From Mucilaginibacter celer (lineage in GTDB: Bacteria; Bacteroidota; Bacteroidia; Sphingobacteriales; Sphingobacteriaceae), in assembly GCF_003576455.2 (NCBI RefSeq), contig NZ_CP032869.1, positions 3,162,001-3,226,000 of the forward strand: 64,000 bases of DNA, in the 5' to 3' direction. The notes under the pieces were generated by a model, which did not search any database, was not told the origin of the DNA, and saw nothing but the letters and a program-made list of their open reading frames with translations. Position 1 is the first letter of the stretch. Each line of letters opens with the position of its first letter. The position numbers and the translations under genes are program-made. Below, piece after piece: positions 1-8,346 of this stretch.

Positions 1-31
1 TCTTTGTTCTGTTAATATTTCAGAAGGAACT

Positions 32-1243
32 ATGAATATCCCAATTTATTTAGATAACAATGCAACCACCCCAATGGACCCGAGGGTTTTGGAGGCCATG
101 ATACCATATTTTACACAAAAATTTGGTAACGCGGCAAGCCGTAACCACGCTTTTGGCTGGGTTGCAGAGGAGGCAGTTGATTACGCACGCGAACAGGTAG
201 CCAAATTGATCGGCGCATCTGAAAAAGAGATCATCTTTACCTCTGGTGCTACAGAATCAGATAACCTTGCTATTAAAGGGGTATTTGAAATGTATAAAGA
301 TAAAGGTAACCACATTATAACCGCGGTAACCGAACATAAAGCTGTGCTCGATGCCTGCAAACACGTTGAAAAAATGGGCGGTAAGGTAACTTACCTTGCT
401 GTTAAAGAAGACGGTTTGGTTGACCTTGCCGAGCTTGAAGCAGCCATGACCCCAGAAACTATCCTGGTATCGATCATGTATGGCAACAACGAGATCGGTG
501 TTATTCAACCGGTTAAAGAAATTGCAGCCATCGCTCACAAACATGGCGCTTTATTCATGACCGATGCTACACAAGCTGTTGGTAAAATTCCGGTTGATGT
601 TAACGCCGATGGTATCGACCTTTTAGCATTATCTGCACATAAAATGTATGGACCTAAAGGTGTTGGCGCATTATACGTTCGCCGTAAAGGACCAAGGGTT
701 AAAGTTACCGCCCAGATGGACGGTGGTGGCCACGAGCGCGGCATGCGTTCAGGTACCCTTAACGTACCGGGCATTGTTGGCTTAGGTAAAGCCTGCGAAC
801 TTTGCATTGCAGAGATGGAAAGCGAAGCAAAACGCCTTTCAGCTTTACGCGATAAATTGCAATCAGCGTTAACCGTATTGGAAGAAAGCTATGTAAACGG
901 TAACGTTGAACACCGCTTACCACACGTAGCCAACATTTCATTTAAATATGTTGAAGGCGAAGGTTTGATGATGGCCATGAAAGATCTGGCTGTATCATCA
1001 GGTTCGGCCTGTACTTCGGCTTCGTTAGAGCCATCTTATGTATTGAAAAGCTTAGGCCTGTCTGATGACCTGGCACACTCTTCTATCCGTTTTGGTTTAG
1101 GCCGTTTCACTACCGAAGAGGAAGTTGATTACGCTGTTGAAGTAACCAAAAAAGCGGTTACCCACCTGCGCGAACTTTCACCACTTTGGGAAATGTTTAA
1201 AGAAGGTATCGACCTTAACTCAATTGAGTGGGCGGAACATTAA
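32..1243 (+). CDS. iscS: Cysteine desulfurase IscS
   Basis: This PLP enzyme takes sulfur from L-cysteine as a persulfide and passes it to the scaffold IscU for iron-sulfur cluster assembly in the cytosol. The 403-residue length is normal for IscS. The cofactor site is visible as TEH (His102) and SAHK (Lys204, the Schiff-base lysine). The catalytic cysteine is Cys327 in SSGSACTSA, on the long mobile loop of group I desulfurases, which separates it from the SufS type. The N-terminal YLDNNATTP motif is also typical. A purine-rich AGAAGGA lies just before the ATG. iscU and iscA follow on the same strand; an iscR-type regulator, if present, lies outside the window. Function is assigned from strong family motifs. 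Confidence 0.96.
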   Translation: MNIPIYLDNNATTPMDPRVLEAMIPYFTQKFGNAASRNHAFGWVAEEAVDYAREQVAKLIGASEKEIIFTSGATESDNLAIKGVFEMYKDKGNHIITAVTEHKAVLDACKHVEKMGGKVTYLAVKEDGLVDLAELEAAMTPETILVSIMYGNNEIGVIQPVKEIAAIAHKHGALFMTDATQAVGKIPVDVNADGIDLLALSAHKMYGPKGVGALYVRRKGPRVKVTAQMDGGGHERGMRSGTLNVPGIVGLGKACELCIAEMESEAKRLSALRDKLQSALTVLEESYVNGNVEHRLPHVANISFKYVEGEGLMMAMKDLAVSSGSACTSASLEPSYVLKSLGLSDDLAHSSIRFGLGRFTTEEEVDYAVEVTKKAVTHLRELSPLWEMFKEGIDLNSIEWAEH

Positions 1244-1353
1244 TTTGATTTCGGATTTGGGATTTTCGATTTCGGATTTACCACTTTCGAACTAATATAA
1301 AGGGTCTTTCAAAGACTCAGAACTTTTAACTTACTACTTAGCACTTTAAAAAA
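1244..1353 (+). repeat. Spacer with short direct repeat between iscS and iscU
   Basis: The spacer contains the phrase GATTTCGGATTT twice within about 30 bases, followed by AT-rich sequence. I see no terminator hairpin with a T tract, so co-transcription of iscS and iscU is still plausible. Confidence 0.4.
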
Positions 1354-1767
1354 ATGGCATATTCAGATAAAGTAATTGATCACTACACTAACCCCCGCAA
1401 TGTGGGCACTTTGGATAAAAGCAGCCACAAAGTAGGTACCGGCTTAGTTGGTGCACCCGAGTGCGGCGACGTTATGCGCCTGCAAATTCAGGTTGATGAT
1501 AATAACGTTATCACCGACGCAAAATTTAAAACTTTTGGTTGCGGTTCGGCAATCGCTTCTTCATCTTTAGCTACCGAGTGGCTTAAAGGCAAAAGCATCG
1601 ACGACGCGATGAAAATCGACAACATGGATATTGTAGAAGAGCTTGCTCTTCCTCCGGTAAAAATCCACTGCTCGGTATTAGCCGAAGACGCTATTAAAGC
1701 GGCCATCAACGATTACCGCGTTAAAAACGGCTTAGAGCCAATTGAAAGCGAAAAAGTACATCATTAA
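1354..1767 (+). CDS. iscU: Fe-S cluster scaffold protein IscU
   Basis: IscU receives sulfur from IscS and iron and builds a transient 2Fe-2S cluster. The three cluster cysteines are present: Cys37 in APECGD, Cys63 in FGCGSAIASSS and Cys106 in KIHC. Asp39, which helps cluster release, is also there. Residues 99-103 read LPPVK, the recognition peptide for the HscA chaperone in proteobacterial IscU, so an HscA/DnaK-type release step is likely even though no hscBA is in this window. The 137-residue length fits the short IscU form without the NifU C-terminal extension. It sits between iscS and iscA on the same strand. Confidence 0.96.
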   Translation: MAYSDKVIDHYTNPRNVGTLDKSSHKVGTGLVGAPECGDVMRLQIQVDDNNVITDAKFKTFGCGSAIASSSLATEWLKGKSIDDAMKIDNMDIVEELALPPVKIHCSVLAEDAIKAAINDYRVKNGLEPIESEKVHH

Positions 1768-1856
1768 TTGTTTGGTGAGTGGAGAGCAGAGAATGGTGAA
1801 TGGTTAAAAATTCGCTATAACTACGCACAACTCACCTTTCACTATTCACCAACAAC
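1768..1856. repeat. Word-built imperfect inverted repeat between iscU and iscA
   Basis: The left side carries TTTGGTGAGTGG and GGTGAATGG; the right side carries ACTCACC and TATTCACCAACA, which can pair back imperfectly. The repeat ends directly at the iscA start codon, so a folded RNA could affect iscA expression inside the operon. That effect is inferred. Confidence 0.5.
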
Positions 1857-2183
1857 ATGGTAACTGTAACTGATAAAGCAAAAAGCAAAATAGAACACCT
1901 GATGCAGGATGCAGGGCTTGATGCCTCGTATTTTCTGCGTGTATCTGTTCAGGGAGGTGGCTGCTCAGGTTTATCATACAACCTTGATTTTGATAACGAA
2001 GAGAAAAAAGGAGATCAGTTTTTTGAAGACCAGGGCGTTCGCATGGCGCTGGATATGAAATCGTTCCTTTACCTTGCCGGTACCGAACTTGATTTTTCTG
2101 ATGGATTGAACGGCAAAGGTTTTAACTTCCACAACCCTAACGCCACCCGCACCTGCGGCTGCGGCGAAAGTTTTTCGGTATAA
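1857..2183 (+). CDS. iscA: A-type Fe-S carrier protein (IscA/ErpA family)
   Basis: A-type carriers accept clusters from the scaffold and deliver them to apo-proteins. The family's three conserved cysteines are visible: Cys36 in GGGCSG and Cys100 and Cys102 in the C-terminal TCGCGESF. The 108-residue length is typical. It is the third gene of an iscS-iscU-iscA set and is followed directly by a strong terminator. IscA, ErpA and SufA are hard to separate by motif, so the name iscA rests on the neighbourhood. Confidence 0.92.
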   Translation: MVTVTDKAKSKIEHLMQDAGLDASYFLRVSVQGGGCSGLSYNLDFDNEEKKGDQFFEDQGVRMALDMKSFLYLAGTELDFSDGLNGKGFNFHNPNATRTCGCGESFSV

Positions 2184-2202
2184 TTTCAACCTTAAAATAT
2201 CA

Positions 2203-2237
2203 AACAAGAGGCGCGATGAGCGCCTCTTGTTGTTTTT
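2203..2237 (+). terminator. Rho-independent terminator after iscA
   Basis: A perfect 12-bp stem (AACAAGAGGCGC pairing with GCGCCTCTTGTT) with a five-base loop is followed by a T-rich run. It starts 20 bases after the iscA stop and closes the isc operon. Confidence 0.9.
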
Positions 2238-2282
2238 AGTAGTCTGCGGACGAAGTAATCTGCGCTAAGTTCACCCACAATT

Positions 2283-2343
2283 TGCCGCGGGTTTAGCGCA
2301 ACGTAACCCGTGGTAAACCATCCTTTCAGTCTCTGACTGAAAC
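2283..2343. repeat. REP-like double-hairpin element, copy 1
   Basis: The element starts GCCGCGGGTTTAGCG, has an inverted AACCCGTGG about 15 bases later, and ends in a second hairpin made by TTTCAGTC and GACTGAAA. A closely related copy lies at 8278-8331 and a left-end fragment near 18225. The two-hairpin layout resembles REP sequences mobilised by TnpA-REP/RAYT enzymes; no such transposase is in this window. Confidence 0.65.
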
Positions 2344-2359
2344 TCCAAAACCTGAACAC

Positions 2360-3184
2360 CTAAAACATATCCTCCACATTTACCCCATCCGGCACAACCT
2401 GCTCAACACTCCAATGTTCAGCAATTTGATGGTTAGCTATCCGGTATATCTCATAAAAAACAAAAACTTTCCCTAACCGATTAAACTGTGATTGTACCAT
2501 TACAAAATCGCCCTCGGCTATAAACCGGTGTAGTTTTACACCCCTATCCGGCGTAGATAAATAAGGTAGCAGCCCCGAACCACGTACCTCTGCATTATGC
2601 TCAGTGTAATCCGCCGCAATAAAATGCTTAGCATCCAGGCCTTTAAGTATCGCATCATAAAAAGCTACTATCACCTTCTTGCTATCATCAGCAGAAGCTT
2701 TTTTGTCTGCTTCGGCAATACCATCGGTAGCGGTTATTTCTTTTCCGCTTTCATCGGGCAATGAGTCTATCGCATCCCAATGCTCGGTAAGCATACCATC
2801 TTTAAGTTTAAACAGATCAATCACCGCCATATGTTTCCCCATAAACTGAACATCCAGGTGGGTTACAACAAAATCCCGTTCCTGTATAACCCTTACAATT
2901 GGCGATTTAACATTTTCGGGCGGAGGTGGTAAGGTTTTCATATAGTTAATCATCTCGGTTAAACCTGCCCTCCCCTGCTTAACCATAGGGTTATGCTGTT
3001 TATAATCTTCAACTACAAATTCGGGGATCAGCTCTGTTTTGCGCTGACCTATTATCTGTTTATAAAATGATAATACCTTTTGTTTATTGCTGATGGTATC
3101 CATATCAATATTTGCTTTTGCGGATGGGCTAATGCATGCCAATAGGCAGCCGAAAGCCCATGCCGTTGTTTGAGTAATTTTCAT
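2360..3184 (-). CDS. Secreted protein with two SnoaL-like domains
   Basis: The 274-residue product begins with a probable signal peptide ending near SAKA (residues 1-24). Two copies of the SnoaL/NTF2-like fold follow: the first runs from about residue 33 (KVLSFYKQIIGQ) to LTEHWDAID, the second from about 168 (KKVIVAFYDAIL) to AEHWSVEQVVP. Each has the family pattern of FYxxI, a DYxxHN-like segment and a terminal EHWD/EHWS. Family members include polyketide cyclases and many uncharacterised enzymes, so no reaction can be named. The gene stands alone between an REP-like element and a palindrome. The duplicated domain is the notable feature. Confidence 0.8.
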   Translation of the reverse strand: MKITQTTAWAFGCLLACISPSAKANIDMDTISNKQKVLSFYKQIIGQRKTELIPEFVVEDYKQHNPMVKQGRAGLTEMINYMKTLPPPPENVKSPIVRVIQERDFVVTHLDVQFMGKHMAVIDLFKLKDGMLTEHWDAIDSLPDESGKEITATDGIAEADKKASADDSKKVIVAFYDAILKGLDAKHFIAADYTEHNAEVRGSGLLPYLSTPDRGVKLHRFIAEGDFVMVQSQFNRLGKVFVFYEIYRIANHQIAEHWSVEQVVPDGVNVEDMF

Positions 3185-3347
3185 TACCGTTTTAATAAGT
3201 TAATTAGAAATTTTAGGCTAATACAAAACACCACCGCGATTGCAGTATGTTACCGAACCTGCACCGCAGGCCGGGCCCTAAGCGACCCTTGTTTGATATG
3301 GAGAGATAGTAATTATGGAGTGAAGATAAGGAAAGTTTGACAATGTT

Positions 3348-3380
3348 AGACTTACGAAGTTTTAAAAACTTCGTAAGTCT
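3348..3380. repeat. Perfect 33-bp palindrome
   Basis: Two perfect 16-base arms, AGACTTACGAAGTTTT and its complement, flank a single A. The palindrome lies 12 bases beyond the stop codon of the minus-strand SDR gene. It could act as a terminator for that gene, but the sequence just past it is not T-rich, so a dispersed repeat is an equal option. Confidence 0.75.
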
Positions 3381-3391
3381 GGTCGCGCATA

Positions 3392-3988
3392 TTAAAACAC
3401 CTTGATCACCTGCCCGGTTATCGCCCCCAAAACACTTTTAACATAGGCATTCACCACCCTATCCATAGCAACCGGTTCATGCCCCGGAAAATATTCAAAA
3501 TATCCCGGCGAATCTTCAACCACACCCGGGCTTACCGCGTTGATCCTTATGCCGTTTTCCAATTCGATAGCGGCACCAATTACAAAAGAGTTCAATCCCC
3601 CGTTAATAGCACCAAGATTTACGCCATACACCACCGGATCTTCAGAAAGTATGCCAGAGGTAAGCGTAAACGAACCTTTGGCATTAATATAATGCTGACC
3701 AATCAGCACCAGGTTAACCTGCCCCAGAAACTTGCTTTCAATCCCCTTTTTAAAATCGGCAGGCGTAGTGCTACCTAACGGGCCGAAGTGCCCTGAACCG
3801 GTTGTGCTCACCAAAGCATCAAACGGACCCACTCGCTTGTAAAACGCCTCGATAGAATCGGGCGAAGTAATATCCAATTGAAAAGCGCCGCTTTTTGAAC
3901 CGGCAGTAATGATTTCATGTTTGCCTTGCAGGGCTTCGGTAACTTTTTTACCTATGGTACCCGACGCCCCGATAATTATTATTTTCAT
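3392..3988 (-). CDS. Atypical short-chain dehydrogenase without YxxxK
   Basis: The 198-residue Rossmann-fold protein starts with the NAD(P)-binding signature GASGTIG at residues 7-13 and has a complete SDR core ending in ITGQVIKVF. Where classical SDRs have the catalytic Tyr-x-x-x-Lys, this one reads YGVNLGAINGGLNSF, so the Lys is missing. I recall the Lin1944-like SDR subfamily as having this pattern; that link is from memory. The NAINGG-type helix and NAVSPGVVEDSP are otherwise well preserved, so it is not a decayed gene. It may be a low-activity reductase or a nucleotide-binding sensor. Substrate unknown. Confidence 0.82.
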   Translation of the reverse strand: MKIIIIGASGTIGKKVTEALQGKHEIITAGSKSGAFQLDITSPDSIEAFYKRVGPFDALVSTTGSGHFGPLGSTTPADFKKGIESKFLGQVNLVLIGQHYINAKGSFTLTSGILSEDPVVYGVNLGAINGGLNSFVIGAAIELENGIRINAVSPGVVEDSPGYFEYFPGHEPVAMDRVVNAYVKSVLGAITGQVIKVF

Positions 3989-4111
3989 GGTTATGTATTT
4001 TGGTACAAGGTAACAAGTATCGCAGTAATTCGATATCGCCTATCCTAAAAGCATTGTCATTATTACAAAATGATGTTAAGCGGTTTAATATATTTGTATT
4101 ATAACCATATC

Positions 4112-4843
4112 ATGAAGTTTATCTTTTTTTCAATTTGCCTTATCGCTATAACTTCGAACCTATCAGGGCAAAATAAAATGCGCAGTACTGGAGAGTTAAC
4201 AGCCGATACCTCTGCGTGGCCACTTTTGCGACAGGAAATAACAGAAGCAAAAAACAAAGTAGAGATATTACCTGTGATTGCCGGGCAAAACAAAGAAGCT
4301 ATATATCAAGCCCAGGTTACAACCCATTCTTTTATGGGAGCTGTAATTTATTTCACCGGCGGAATATTGATTGATAACGGCTGGATAAGAATACTTGGAT
4401 CAGGGAGCGCTCGATTAAAAAGGAGTTTACCGGGCTTTAATAAAGGTAAGTCATTTAACGAATACGGCGAGCGGCCTCCTTTTTTATTGATAGCGGATGA
4501 TGCTATAGGCGGTTTCTTTGCCATAAATGGAGGCGAATTTGGCCAGGATTTGGGCCAAATTTATTACCTCGCTCCTGACCGTCTCGCCTGGGAAGCACTT
4601 CACGTCACCTATCAACAGTTTTTAAGCTTTTGTTTTGCCGGCGACCTTACCAAATTTTATAATGGCTTAAGATGGATAACATGGCAGGAAGATCTCAAAA
4701 ACCTTTCGGCCGACCAAGGCTTTAATTTCTATCCCTTTCTTTGGACAGAAGAAGGAAAAGATATCAATAAAGATTCGAGGAGCATGGTTCCTATTGAGGA
4801 ACTATACATTTTTTTGACGGAAAACATGAAACAGCGTAAATAA
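4112..4843 (+). CDS. DUF2625 family protein with signal peptide
   Basis: The product matches what I know of DUF2625: an N-terminal WPLLRQEITEAKNKVEILP segment, a core GWIRILGSGS, a PPFLLIADDAIGGFFAINGG stretch, and a C-terminal part with FYPFLW and RSMVPIEELY. The family is widespread and has no known function. I chose the ATG at 4112 because it gives a clean signal peptide (MKFIFFSICLIAITSNLSGQ); an upstream in-frame ATG at 4070 would bury that hydrophobic segment behind 14 residues. An exported DUF2625 protein is slightly unusual. It stands alone, divergent from the SDR gene. Confidence 0.8.
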   Translation: MKFIFFSICLIAITSNLSGQNKMRSTGELTADTSAWPLLRQEITEAKNKVEILPVIAGQNKEAIYQAQVTTHSFMGAVIYFTGGILIDNGWIRILGSGSARLKRSLPGFNKGKSFNEYGERPPFLLIADDAIGGFFAINGGEFGQDLGQIYYLAPDRLAWEALHVTYQQFLSFCFAGDLTKFYNGLRWITWQEDLKNLSADQGFNFYPFLWTEEGKDINKDSRSMVPIEELYIFLTENMKQRK

Positions 4844-4852
4844 TAATCGGCG

Positions 4853-4882
4853 TTGGTTTTTGTTGTTAAATAACTAAGTTTG
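4853..4882 (+). promoter_or_regulatory. Bacteroidota-type promoter for the acyl-CoA ligase gene
   Basis: TTG at 4853-4855 is followed after 19 bases by TAAGTTTG at 4875-4882, matching the TTTG / TAnnTTTG promoter of Bacteroidota. The start codon is 23 bases downstream of the -7 box. Confidence 0.6.
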
Positions 4883-4905
4883 CTTACAATATCCAATTAC
4901 AATCA

Positions 4906-6816
4906 ATGACCAACAATCCCGAACTTTCAACCGTTCCGAGTTTTATTCGTAATACCGTTGCCAATACCCATCCCTTAGATCATACCTTTCTGCTGCACAA
5001 AGTTAAAGACGAGTGGGTGGAGATAAGCTATGGCGAGGTGTTAGAAAAGGTTGATGCTATTTCGGCCTGGTTTCTGCATATCGGCATTAAAAAAGGCGAC
5101 AGGCTTTCGCTCATCATCGAAAACGGTCCGAATTATGTTTATTACGACCAGGCCCTGCAACAGATTGGTGCGGTTAATACCTCCATATACCCTACCCTTA
5201 CCGAAAACGAGATAGAGTATATCCTGAACGATTCGGGCGCGCGAACCATCATTTGCGGCAACCCTTTCCTGTTCCGTAAAGTGCTGAAGGTAGCCAACAA
5301 CTGCCCCGAACTGATCCGCCTGATCCCGGCCTTTGACGACTACGAAAAATTTAGCGATAAGGTAAACCTGAACGCCGGCGTAATCGGCTTTGACGAAGTA
5401 ATTGAAGAAGGCCGCAAACTGTTTGAGCAATATCGCCAGGCGATTAACGCGGCACGTGAAGCCATTTTAACTACAGATACTTCCTGCCTCATCTATACAT
5501 CAGGTACTACAGGCGTACCTAAAGGCGTGGTATTAACACACCATAACCTTACGCAAAACGCCATCAATAGCCTCATCCAGATTCCTTACGTTGAAAAAAC
5601 GGATAGGTTCCTGTCATTTCTGCCACTTTCGCACGTATTTGAGCGTACCATTTACCACATAGCCATTTATAAAGGATCGCAAATTGCGTTTGCTCAAAGC
5701 CTGGAATTATTGGCCAAAAACATGGCGGAGATTAAACCAACCATCCTTTGCTGCGTACCAAGGCTACTGGAGCGCATTCACGATAGAGCCATCAAAACCG
5801 GAACATCTGCAGGCGGCATTAAAACCAAAATTTTCCTTTGGGCTTTTGAGATTGGCAAAAAAGTACGCCTGGCACAGGAAGCCGGCAAAGCTCCGGGCGC
5901 AATCCTGAAAGCAAAACACAACATTGCCGAGAAACTGGTATTCAGCAAAATCAAAGAAAAAACCGGCGGAAGGTTAAAATTCATGGTATCGGGCGGTGGT
6001 GCCCTACCTAAAAATATCGGCGAATTTTTCGGCGATTTAGGTATTGTGATATTAGAAGGCTTCGGTTTAACTGAAACATCACCGGTGATGGCCGTTACTG
6101 AGCGCCACAGGGTAATTTATGGCACGGTTGGCCGTATTATTCCGGGTATTGAGGTGGCTATCCAAAACGTGGATACCAAACAGATCTACAGCATCCAAAC
6201 ACACGATAATTTTAAAGAAGATACCCTTACCGAAGAAGGCGAGATCGTTGTACGCGGCCACTGCGTAATGAAAGGCTACTGGAACAAACCCGAAGAAACT
6301 GCCAACGTTATTGACAGCGACGGCTGGTTCCACACCGGCGATATCGGCAGGTTCTTCCGCGGGAACCTGCAAATTACCGACAGGCTTAAAAACATGCTGG
6401 TAAATGCCTACGGTAAAAACATTTACCCTACCCCGGTTGAAAACACGTACCTCAAAAGCCCTAAAATTGAGCAGATATTTTTAGTGGGCGATAAACGCGA
6501 GTACATAGCCGCCATTGTAGTCCCCGCCAAAGAAACCCTGCAGGAAGCTTTCAACCTAAAAAATGAATTCTTCGAAAAACCGGAGCTTTTCATCAATGAA
6601 AAAGAAATTGTAGACTGGATAGGTGCCGACATCCGCAAATACAGTAACGAGCTGGCCAAATTTGAGCGCATCAAATCGTTTAAAGTAAAGCGTAACCTGT
6701 TCAGTATTGAAGAGGGCGAGCTTACCCCTACCATGAAGGCCAAGCGTAAAGTGATTGAGAAGAAATTTGCTGCGGATATTGATGAGATGTATGTGGGTGA
6801 AGCGGAGGAGGATTAA
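4906..6816 (+). CDS. Long-chain fatty-acid CoA ligase (AMP-forming)
   Basis: This enzyme activates fatty acids to acyl-CoA through an acyl-adenylate, feeding beta-oxidation or lipid synthesis at the inner face of the membrane. The 636-residue protein has the P-loop-like YTSGTTGVPKG at 197-207, GFGLTETSPV in the middle, and the hinge region DGWFHTGDIGRF followed by ITDRLKNMLVNAYGKNIYPTPVEN. The length and the missing short-chain features place it with FACL/FadD15-type long-chain ligases rather than acetyl-CoA synthetases. No beta-oxidation genes are adjacent. It has its own promoter just upstream. Confidence 0.92.
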   Translation: MTNNPELSTVPSFIRNTVANTHPLDHTFLLHKVKDEWVEISYGEVLEKVDAISAWFLHIGIKKGDRLSLIIENGPNYVYYDQALQQIGAVNTSIYPTLTENEIEYILNDSGARTIICGNPFLFRKVLKVANNCPELIRLIPAFDDYEKFSDKVNLNAGVIGFDEVIEEGRKLFEQYRQAINAAREAILTTDTSCLIYTSGTTGVPKGVVLTHHNLTQNAINSLIQIPYVEKTDRFLSFLPLSHVFERTIYHIAIYKGSQIAFAQSLELLAKNMAEIKPTILCCVPRLLERIHDRAIKTGTSAGGIKTKIFLWAFEIGKKVRLAQEAGKAPGAILKAKHNIAEKLVFSKIKEKTGGRLKFMVSGGGALPKNIGEFFGDLGIVILEGFGLTETSPVMAVTERHRVIYGTVGRIIPGIEVAIQNVDTKQIYSIQTHDNFKEDTLTEEGEIVVRGHCVMKGYWNKPEETANVIDSDGWFHTGDIGRFFRGNLQITDRLKNMLVNAYGKNIYPTPVENTYLKSPKIEQIFLVGDKREYIAAIVVPAKETLQEAFNLKNEFFEKPELFINEKEIVDWIGADIRKYSNELAKFERIKSFKVKRNLFSIEEGELTPTMKAKRKVIEKKFAADIDEMYVGEAEED

Positions 6817-7056
6817 CCGTTGATGGATTTTGATTACGCTGATTTCGCTGATGTCTGAACCGGGATTTGAGGAGATTTATTGGATTAGCACGATTTTTTT
6901 GTCTGAACCCGAATTTGGGGGAATTATTAGAATTTACAGAATGCTGAGCAAATTCTAATAATTCCTCAGAGAATCGGTGAAATCAAAAAAATCACTCTAA
7001 TCTCAAAAGAGAAAAAAATCAACGAAATCAGCGTAATCACCAAAATCAACGGTTAA
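6813..7056. repeat. Large imperfect inverted repeat with inner GTCTGAAC units
   Basis: Outer arms of about 40 bases (6813-6853 and 7016-7056) share TTAACCGTTGAT and TTACGCTGATTTCG in inverted order. Inside are two copies of GTCTGAACC followed by CGGGATTTG or CGAATTTGG, plus an inner TTATTAGAATTT / AAATTCTAATAA pair. The left arm overlaps the stop codon of the ligase gene and the right arm reaches the -7 box of the next gene. Confidence 0.75.
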
Positions 7057-7061
7057 CTTTG
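7054..7061 (+). promoter_or_regulatory. -7 promoter box just before the DUF763 gene
   Basis: TAACTTTG matches TAnnTTTG and ends only five bases before the ATG at 7067, so transcription would start at or next to the start codon, giving a leaderless or nearly leaderless mRNA. No clear TTTG is seen at -33. Confidence 0.5.
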
Positions 7062-7066
7062 TTAGC

Positions 7067-8269
7067 ATGAAGCGATCCGGTTCTGCTGACTTACCATTAC
7101 ATTACGGCTACGTACCGCAATGGCTTGCCGAGCGTATGGCAAAGCTTGGCCTTGCTGTGGTTGAAACCATTGTGATGGATTATGGTAAAGAGGAAGTATT
7201 GAGCCGCTTGAGCGATCCATTTTGGTTTCAAAGTCTTGGCGCGGTTATGGGGATGGACTGGCATTCGTCGGGTATTACAACTTCGGTGATGGGGGCTTTG
7301 AAAAAATCCATCAACCCGCATAGCAAAGAGTTGGGCATTTACATTTGCGGCGGCAAGGGCAAGCACTCTACCCAAACACCTGCCGAGCTACTTAAGGTTG
7401 GCGAAATCACCGGGCTTGATGCCGATTACCTGGTGAAATGCAGCAAGCTAAGCGCTAAGGTTGATAATACCGCCATTCAGGATGGCTTTCAGCTTTACAC
7501 CCACAATTTTATTTTAAGCGATACCGGCAAATGGGCCGTGGTGCAGCAAGGTATGAGCGATGCAAGTGGAACTGCCCGCCGTTACCATTGGCATTCGGAA
7601 CAATTGAAATCTTTTGTGGATGATCCGCACACATTTATTTATGGAAAAAATGGCGGTTATATCCTTAACATGACCGATAAGCAGGCAGATACCTCACGCG
7701 CCGGCGTAATGCAGATAGCAGCTGAAAAGCCGGGAACGATGATCAATGAGATCAATAAACTGGTTATGCCAGCCCATCACCAGGTACATGCTAAAGATGT
7801 TGATTTGAAGCGACTTGGCGCTGTACTCTGGTTGGCTCATGAAAAACAACCTAAAGATTTTGAAGAACTATTGTTGTTGCAAGGCTTAGGCCCTCGCACC
7901 TTACAATCGCTGGCCTTAGTGAGCGAGGTAATTCATGGTACACCATCACGTTTTAAAGACCCGGCGCGATTTTCATTTGCACATGGCGGTAAGGATGGCG
8001 CGCCTTTCCCGGTGCCTACTAAAGTTTATGATGAAACCCTTGGTGTTTTGCAAAGCGCCATTCAGAAAGCTAAGTTGGGCAATAGCGATAAAAATGAAGC
8101 CATAAAACGATTATCAAAAATCGCTGAGAATGCCGAAAAGGATTTTACGCCAAATGCCAACTTTGATAAAGTAATTGAGCAGGAACGCAACGATTCCTGG
8201 AAATACGGCGGGCGTACGGTGTTCGGTAAAGCAAAACCTCCGGTTGAACCGCAGTTGAAATTATTTTAA
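7067..8269 (+). CDS. DUF763 domain protein with a helix-hairpin-helix-like motif
   Basis: The 400-residue protein matches DUF763 from its first residues (KRSGSADLPLHYG) through GIYICGGKGKHSTQTP (about 90-105), YTHNFILSDTGKWAVVQQGM (144-163) and RRYHWHSE (171-178). The family occurs in bacteria and archaea and has no established function. Residues 268-289 read LLLLQGLGPRTLQSLALVSEVI, which has the GLGxxT core of a helix-hairpin-helix, as seen in non-specific DNA-binding proteins. This is followed by DPARFSFAHGGKDGAPFPVP (298-317). A nucleic-acid role is my inference. A UPF1-like helicase lies one gene away, but on a separate transcript. Confidence 0.85.
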   Translation: MKRSGSADLPLHYGYVPQWLAERMAKLGLAVVETIVMDYGKEEVLSRLSDPFWFQSLGAVMGMDWHSSGITTSVMGALKKSINPHSKELGIYICGGKGKHSTQTPAELLKVGEITGLDADYLVKCSKLSAKVDNTAIQDGFQLYTHNFILSDTGKWAVVQQGMSDASGTARRYHWHSEQLKSFVDDPHTFIYGKNGGYILNMTDKQADTSRAGVMQIAAEKPGTMINEINKLVMPAHHQVHAKDVDLKRLGAVLWLAHEKQPKDFEELLLLQGLGPRTLQSLALVSEVIHGTPSRFKDPARFSFAHGGKDGAPFPVPTKVYDETLGVLQSAIQKAKLGNSDKNEAIKRLSKIAENAEKDFTPNANFDKVIEQERNDSWKYGGRTVFGKAKPPVEPQLKLF

Positions 8270-8277
8270 AAGAAAAC

Positions 8278-8331
8278 TGCCGCGGGTTTACAACCCGTGG
8301 TTACCAATCATTTCAGTTTTCAACTGAAATT
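8278..8331. repeat. REP-like double-hairpin element, copy 2
   Basis: TGCCGCGGGTTTA, an inverted AACCCGTGG and then TTTCAGTT/AACTGAAA repeat the layout seen at 2283-2343. It sits between the converging 3' ends of the DUF763 and DUF4142 genes and may also end transcription. Confidence 0.65.
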
Positions 8332-8346
8332 CCTATTCCCAACTTT

